A DNA stretch of 38,884 nt from Acanthamoeba lenticulata (lineage: Eukaryota > Discosea > Longamoebia > Acanthamoebidae): NCBI GenBank assembly GCA_002179805.1, contig NAVB01000933.1, positions 1 through 38,884 on the forward strand, given 5' to 3'. Both the position numbers and the translations under genes were made by a program. The notes under the pieces are model-generated. The model was not told the DNA's origin. It saw only the letters and a program-made list of their open reading frames with translations, and ran no database searches. Of this stretch, positions 33,734-38,884 are shown one piece after another (position 1 is the stretch's first letter; each line of letters opens with the position of its first letter).

Positions 33734-34387
33734 TAGCCAGCAGCGTTTCATGGGACACGGCTCGATTTCGACTCTCCGCTTGATCCCGGTCCGAGACACC
33801 CATACATAATATGTGTGGCTTTTCCTTGGAAGCATGTATGGCCATGTTCGTGTACTGACATTGTTTACATCGCTATTTGGACAGAAACGAGCGAAGGGAT
33901 ATGCACAATTCCTTTTCATCCTTTTTCTGCCGTATTTCCTTGTCCCAGGCAAAGGAAAAGAGATAGTTCAGTGAAACAGACGACCACAACAAACAAGAGA
34001 ACTGGAATGCCGAGAATGCTTGGGCGCGTGTCTCAGGCGAACGACGAAAAAGAACGAAACACGCGCAAGAACGTCTCGGCGCCAAGGCAGCAGGAATCAC
34101 ATCGGTCACCACGCCAGCAAGCGGCCACCACCACGCGCTCCCCGAGAACCACGGCGTCTTCTCCCAACTAGAAACCGCAAACCTGGCCTTTGTCGCGTGG
34201 TGAGCCACACCGATCGGTAGCTGTGCTGTGTGGGCTGCGCACGTTTTAGCAAACAAAAGGTTTGAAGCGAGCGAGAAGACCATAAAAAACAGAAAAACCA
34301 CAACAACCGACCGCACTCGTCGGTGGAGAAGACGTGGTTGTTTGCTCGTTGAGTGTGAGCTGCACACCCAGGCCACACTCGCCCCAA
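33734..34387. other. Intergenic region
   Basis: This 654-bp stretch lies between the LRR gene stop and the proposed RRM gene start. Open frames are present on both strands but lack family resemblance or codon structure. It contains the 3' UTR of the former and the promoter of the latter. Confidence 0.45.
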
Positions 34388-37053
34388 ATGCTGGCCTCTG
34401 CCATGGCCACCTCCACCACAAAGACGCCGAGTCTTCTCGGTACGAGCCTGCCGCAACTTGTCCACCAACTCATCCACCAAGGGAGAATTTCTTCTTCTCC
34501 TCCACCTCCTTCTTTCTTCGCTGCTGCCCCAGTTCTCTTCCTTATCTCGGGACCTTTGGCTCTTTGGTGGCTGAAGTCACACAAAGATACGTGACGGTTT
34601 GTGTTGTTGACATGTGTCATGGCGTGATATGTTGATGGTGGGGCGGGTGGGGCATAAACCTTGCTGCTGCTTTGCTGTTGTTGTTGCACGCCAGGGGGCG
34701 TCGCAGCGGCTGGCGAAGACGACACGGCGGCGCGAGGCTTGAAGCAGAAGACGAACAAGAAGGAAGTCGAGGACCAGCAGCTGCGACTACAAGACCAGCC
34801 CAAAGATTCGTCTCTGCTACGTGAAGAAGATGCTGTAGAAGAAGATGGAGGAAGAGACCACCACAAGGGCGACATGACCGGGGGCAAAGCCAAGGAAGAC
34901 GAGGCTGGACCCGACGAGAACGACAACGACAATGAAGAAAATGAAGATGGACGAACATACAAGACCAACCAAGAGGGGGCCAAAGGCCAGGAGGTGGACC
35001 ATGAAGAGGACGAAGATGGCGACGATGAAGCACAGTCTACATTTTACGATGAGTCACAAGGTAGCGGCGTGTCGTTGTCGGCCGCAGAGCCCAAGGGCCC
35101 GCCCCAGGCGTGCCTGTTCGTGGCGAGCCTGTCGCCAGACACCTCGGAGGACGCCCTTCACGAGCTCTTTGCCCAGCACGGCGAGGTCATGAAGATCAAG
35201 CTCCTCCGCGACCGCGCATCGCGCCCCTACGCCTTTGTCCAATACTCTGTACGAAGCAACTCTCTTCGCGACATGCGCGTTTGCGAGCAGAGGAATGAAT
35301 GGAATGCAACGCGCGTGTGCGTGCGTGGTGGGTGACAGGACGCGGACGAGGCGAACCGGGCGCTGGCGCTGGTCAATGGGGTGGCGCTTGACGGGCGGCG
35401 GCTGCGCGTGGAGAAGGCCAAGGTCAACCGCACCCTCTTCCTCGCCAAGATGAACCGATCCCTCACCAACCTCGTACGCGATGGCAGCTTTCTACTTCGC
35501 CGTGACACAGCCACAACACGACACACGCGCGGAATCCTGTTTGCATACCTCACATTCCGCTCTCTTACGCCCAGAAATTACGAGAGTTGGCCGAGGCCTA
35601 CGGGCCGGTAGAAAGCGCAACGGTCATCAAGCATCACCAAACCCAGAAGAGCAAAGGCTGCGGCTTCGTCAAGTTTGTGTTCCGCGAGGACGCCATGGCC
35701 GCCTACCTCGTACGCGATCAGCCCAGCTTGCATCGCTAGCCGGCTGCTCCTGCTCACGGGCATGCGTGCGACGTGCAGGGCCTGAAGAACCAGTACCGGA
35801 AGTGGGTCGTCGAGTGGGCCACCAGCGGGAACGACCCCGACGTGCTCGGCGTCGACAAGCTCAACGTGTTCGTGGGCGGCCTCAACCCGCACCGCATCAC
35901 CCGGGCCGCGCTCGAGCAGCGCTTCGCCGTCTACGGCCTCGTTGAGGCCGTGACCCTCATCAACCGCGCCGACACCGTCGCCGGCCTCGACCCGCTCGTT
36001 TCTCCCTCTGAAGACCCTTCGGGTACCGTTCGTGTCATGCTGATGTCATGACCATGCATCCTGGCGTATCGTGCTGACGTCAGCCTGACGTCACTCCCGC
36101 AGTCGCCGCGCCGCAGCGCAACGCGTTCGCGTTTGTGCGGTTCCGGGACGCCGCTTCGTCCGCGGCGGCCATTGAGCACGAGAACGGGGCCGAGTGGCTC
36201 GAACGACGGATCCGGGTGCAGTACTGCGAGTCGCCCGAGATGAAGAACAAGCGACGCACGCAAAAGTATTTCAACAATTTGGCCGTCGCCGCAGCCGCGG
36301 TTCCCCTGCCCTACGCCCCCGCGGCCGCGGGCTGGGCGCCCTACGTCTCCTCAGCAGGACCGTTCCCGGCAGGCTCCGTGCTCATGATGGGCGGCGTGCC
36401 GGTCTACGTGGGCGCGGCCGTGTCCGAGGAGCACCTGGACTCGCCCACCGCCCAGCGATACGGCGGAGGCGGCCGACGGCCGTGGGAGGCAGCGCCCATG
36501 GGCGAGGCCATCGCCGTGGCGGGGCCGGGCGGCTACGGGGCGCACTATCACCACCATCATCATCCTCACCACCATCCGGCACAGCAACAGCCGTCGCCAC
36601 AGGGCGGCTCTCCGCCCGCCTTCTACGCCATCGGCCCCTACGCCGCCCACGGGGCCGTCCCGCTCGCCTATTCGCCTTCCTGGTACGATAGTTTTTTTTT
36701 TTTTTGTTTTATCAAGATTTATTTTTATTTTTTGATCATTTTCTTTATTCTTTTGTTCAGGGCCTACGACGCGCAGAGCCTGCACGTGATGGACGAGCAG
36801 GGCGGCCTGGTCTATGCGCTTGAGGAGGGCGAGGAGGGCGAGGCATGGATGCAGCAGCAGCCAGTGGTGGCCGAGCACGGCCCACAGGCTTATCCGGCGG
36901 TGCGTCGAGGCCCTCCTTCCTCCTTCTTTTTGTAAGGTCCTGATCACACTTCGCGTCCACTGCTATTAGGAGCTAGAGGGCGCCACGCAACTGGAACGTG
37001 GAGCAGAGATGGAACCGCAGACGGACGCCCAGGAGGGGCGTGGCGTGTCATAG
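34388..37053 (+). CDS. RNA-binding protein with three RRM domains
   Basis: Exons 34388-34439, 34695-35248, 35339-35473, 35575-35709, 35779-36022, 36103-36682, 36761-36899 and 36970-37053 give 641 codons in phase. After a short start and a Glu/Asp/Lys-rich disordered region come RRM1 (RNP2 ACLFVASLS at about 35105, RNP1 RPYAFVQYS), RRM2 (NRTLFLAKM, RNP1 KGCGFVKF) and RRM3 (RNP2 KLNVFVGGLN at about 35860, RNP1 RNAFAFVRF). A CELF/Bruno- or ELAV-type three-RRM layout is suggested, with the target unknown. The C-terminal region is Ala/Pro/Gly-rich with a His run (HYHHHHHPHHH) and an acidic tail. RRM introns interrupt domain strands at frame-neutral points. The first exon was chosen because its phase fits (GTACGA donor to CAG at 34694), but it is short and has no homology support. 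Confidence 0.86.
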
Positions 37054-38254
37054 CTGATGGTGCTGTTGGTGAATGTACATAGAAACCAGGTTGCCAACAA
37101 AATACAAAAAAAAATACGAAAATTAGGAAATTAAATAATTTATTGTTGTGGGTGATGTCAGCTTGTATTTTGGGCTACTACTTGGGCAGGCAAGGCTCTG
37201 TGCTCGTGGCCAACTGCTGGCCTGCTGCTTGCGCCTTTGCAAAATACAACTGATTCCGCCGGGGCCGAGCTCGACGCTGTTGGGCGCCCCGTCGAGCCGC
37301 CAGCACAAGCTGGAAGTCAGCCCAGTGGCCATGGCGCATGATCAGTTGCCGTCAGAGAACTCGCCCAGACCCAAGTCGGCCCACGCTTCTTCCTCGAGGG
37401 GTGCCTCTGCGCAACTCATGTCATGAGACAAAGAAGAAGAAGAGATTTGGCACAAGAGGAGGACGCATTCGTACTCTGCTCCTCGGTTTCAGGATCGACC
37501 TGCATCCCGAGCGGCAGCATGAGGTCTGCACTCAAAAAAGCAGTTCATACATGACCCCAAGGGTTATGAAAAGATTGGGCTGAAGGGAAGAACCATCGTC
37601 GGGTAGCGTAGCGCGAGCCCAGGCCTCATCTACAAGGTCAAGTAGCAGTGCCGCTTTGGCATGATGCACTCGCATGCAGTACCGCCCGTCATTGCTCTAC
37701 AGCGCCAACATCCGCGCCCCGTAAAAATTGAATACCTTCGTCGTGACTCGAGATAGACATGTCATACCATCGTTTCAAGATCCTAGGAGTAGACAGGAGC
37801 CCACTGAACAAGAAGAGATCCGCAAAGCCAATTTGATTTTTGATTTGATTTGAGAGAAAAGACTTCAAATTGATTTTTCTCGCTTCCTAAAGCTCTGCAA
37901 GGACGCAAGAAAAGCGGCAAACAAACCTGTTTGAACCGTGGTTGCTGTTCATGTCGGTGTGATCGGGTCAGCGTTTGGTGTAAATGTTAGAAACAGTATG
38001 ATCACAGTGGGATCAGCCGCTCCACCAACTCGGCTGGACCTTTCCTGCGTCCCTCTGCGCGCCGTGGCTCCCGCAGTACTAAAATTGTATTAGACTTCGC
38101 TTTTTTTGTTTTTCTTGCGGAGCTTGATGTCTCCGCCCAGTGGTCGGCGTTTTAACCACGCTGAAAAGAAGACACAACTACTACCACCACTAGATCTTCT
38201 TGTTTTCGCTTCGCGGAGATGCAACACTCTTTTCTCAGGTTGTTGGTTTATACA
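37054..38254. other. 1.2-kb stretch without a recognised gene
   Basis: A 93-codon plus-strand frame (37148-37426) and an opposing minus-strand frame (37332-37123) overlap; neither has a recognisable domain. Between about 37430 and 37740, short protein-like strings occur in different frames (for example DPKGYEKIGLKGRTIVG near 37553), which may be a gene relic. The rest is AT-richer and uninformative. Confidence 0.4.
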
Positions 38255-38831
38255 ATGGTGGGCTTCTTTGGGCTCTGGCTTCTTTCTATGTACGTGCCTC
38301 CAGCAGCTGGTTGTCGCCAGCCTTGTCTGCTTCCTCTTCTCCTTTTCATCTCACTCCACGCTCTCATTTGCAGCGTTCTCTTGGAAAACGAACAGTTCGC
38401 CAACAGCCCGCCCGCTGCCGAGACGGCGGCACCACCAAGCAAGGGCAAGGTCAAGCTGGCCATGGTGCTGCCCATCATCGGCGAGCCCCGGAGTATCCAT
38501 CCCATCCCATCCCATCCCCCCCCCCCATCGTACGTAGGCTCAGGCTCCATCCGGTGTGTCGTTCTTCTGGCGCAGAGTGGTTCCCCTATTGGGCGTTCTC
38601 CGCTGCACGCACCGCCGGCGCGTCCTCGCCTGATGACGTGGAAATCGACTGGCTCGTGTTCCACGAAGAGGGCATGGGGCGGGTGGAGCAGTGGCGGCGC
38701 GAGTGGCCCGCCATTCTCCCGGCCAACAGCAACCTCAAGCTCATCGCCCTGCCCCAGGGCGGTATCTTGCGCCTCTACGGCGAGAAGGCCGCTGCCGCCA
38801 CCAATAACGCGAGCCTCATCGAGCTTTACGC
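38255..38831 (+). CDS. Membrane-anchored DUF6625-like glycosyltransferase-type protein, 3' partial
   Basis: Exon 1 (38255-38492) begins MVGFFGLWLLSMYVPPAAG and has a second hydrophobic run (LLPLLLFISLHALICSVLL), consistent with a signal peptide or type II anchor into the secretory pathway. Then KVKLAMVLPIIGEPR leads over a (CCCAT)n-containing intron (38493-38575) into exon 2 (38576-38831): WFPYWAFSA, IDWLVFHEEG, NLKLIALPQGG. This pattern (IxxxxPxxG..WFxxW...xxDxLxxxE...NxKxIxL) matches the DUF6625 family of predicted glycosyltransferases. The donor GTACGT at 38832 and the window edge end it, so the rest is missing. A role in glycoprotein or polysaccharide synthesis is inferred. Confidence 0.7.
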
Positions 38832-38840
38832 GTACGTCAA

Positions 38841-38884
38841 CAAAAAACAAAAAACAAAAAACAAAAAACAAAAAAACAAAAAAA
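38841..38884. repeat. CAAAAAA microsatellite at window edge
   Basis: Imperfect (CAAAAAA)n repeat within an intron of the last gene, running to the window end. Confidence 0.85.

Noticed and set aside
34246..34983. 245-codon minus-strand Ser-rich frame
   Set aside because: It overlaps the acidic N-terminal exon of the RRM gene, whose exons join in phase; the Ser-rich frame is its antisense.
1..38884. CRISPR array, tRNA or rRNA genes
   Set aside because: No regularly spaced repeats, cloverleaf-type sequence or conserved rRNA segment was seen; the only tRNA-like match is the 13-base primer site.

Overview
The window looks like nuclear DNA of an intron-dense, GC-rich protist, most probably an Acanthamoeba-like amoebozoan. 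Exons are GC-rich. Introns are mostly 60-130 nt, often AT-rich, and almost all GT-AG. Genes are packed tens to a few hundred bases apart on both strands. The protein set is typically eukaryotic: GH89 lysosomal N-acetylglucosaminidase, a USP35/38-type deubiquitinase, UBZ-TLDc, SETD9-like SET protein, CCDC137-like, ADP-ribosylglycohydrolase, LRR and RRM proteins. The organism is inferred from gene style, not from a marker.

Left part (1-5.6 kb): a decayed coiled-coil fragment is followed by a 4.13-kb Ty1/copia element. Its two 167-bp LTRs look identical, and it has a half-tRNA-type initiator-Met primer site. Its polyprotein carries two in-frame TGA codons, a protease active-site Asp-to-Asn change and a large in-frame reverse-transcriptase deletion. 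The element abuts the first two exons of a truncated second copy of the N-acetylglucosaminidase gene and has no visible target-site duplication.

Centre left (5.7-19.1 kb): a minus-strand gene combines at least three CCCH zinc fingers, Q/A-rich low complexity, a Ser/Thr kinase domain and an IRE1/RNase L-type KEN nuclease, with no visible membrane segment. It shares an upstream region with the divergent intact 13-exon NAGLU gene. NAGLU converges, with abutting stop codons, on a 5.5-kb apparently intronless minus-strand gene made of several GT-A glycosyltransferase units, a kinase-like unit and a methyltransferase. That gene has one reading-frame break and is a lateral-transfer candidate.

Centre right (19.5-27 kb): three minus-strand genes follow, a USP35/38-like deubiquitinase, a UBZ-TLDc protein and a SETD9-like SET protein. 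The last is divergent from a CCDC137-like gene on the plus strand. Right part (27-38.9 kb): all plus strand, with CCDC137-like, ADP-ribosylglycohydrolase, a leucine-rich-repeat-type protein 26 bp downstream, a three-RRM protein, an uninterpreted 1.2-kb gap, and the start of a signal-anchored DUF6625-like (glycosyltransferase-like) gene running off the edge.

Splice sites were chosen by hand from frame continuity and family similarity. The coding sums are multiples of three for NAGLU (863 codons), CCDC137-like (349), ADP-ribosylglycohydrolase (440) and RRM (641), which supports those models.
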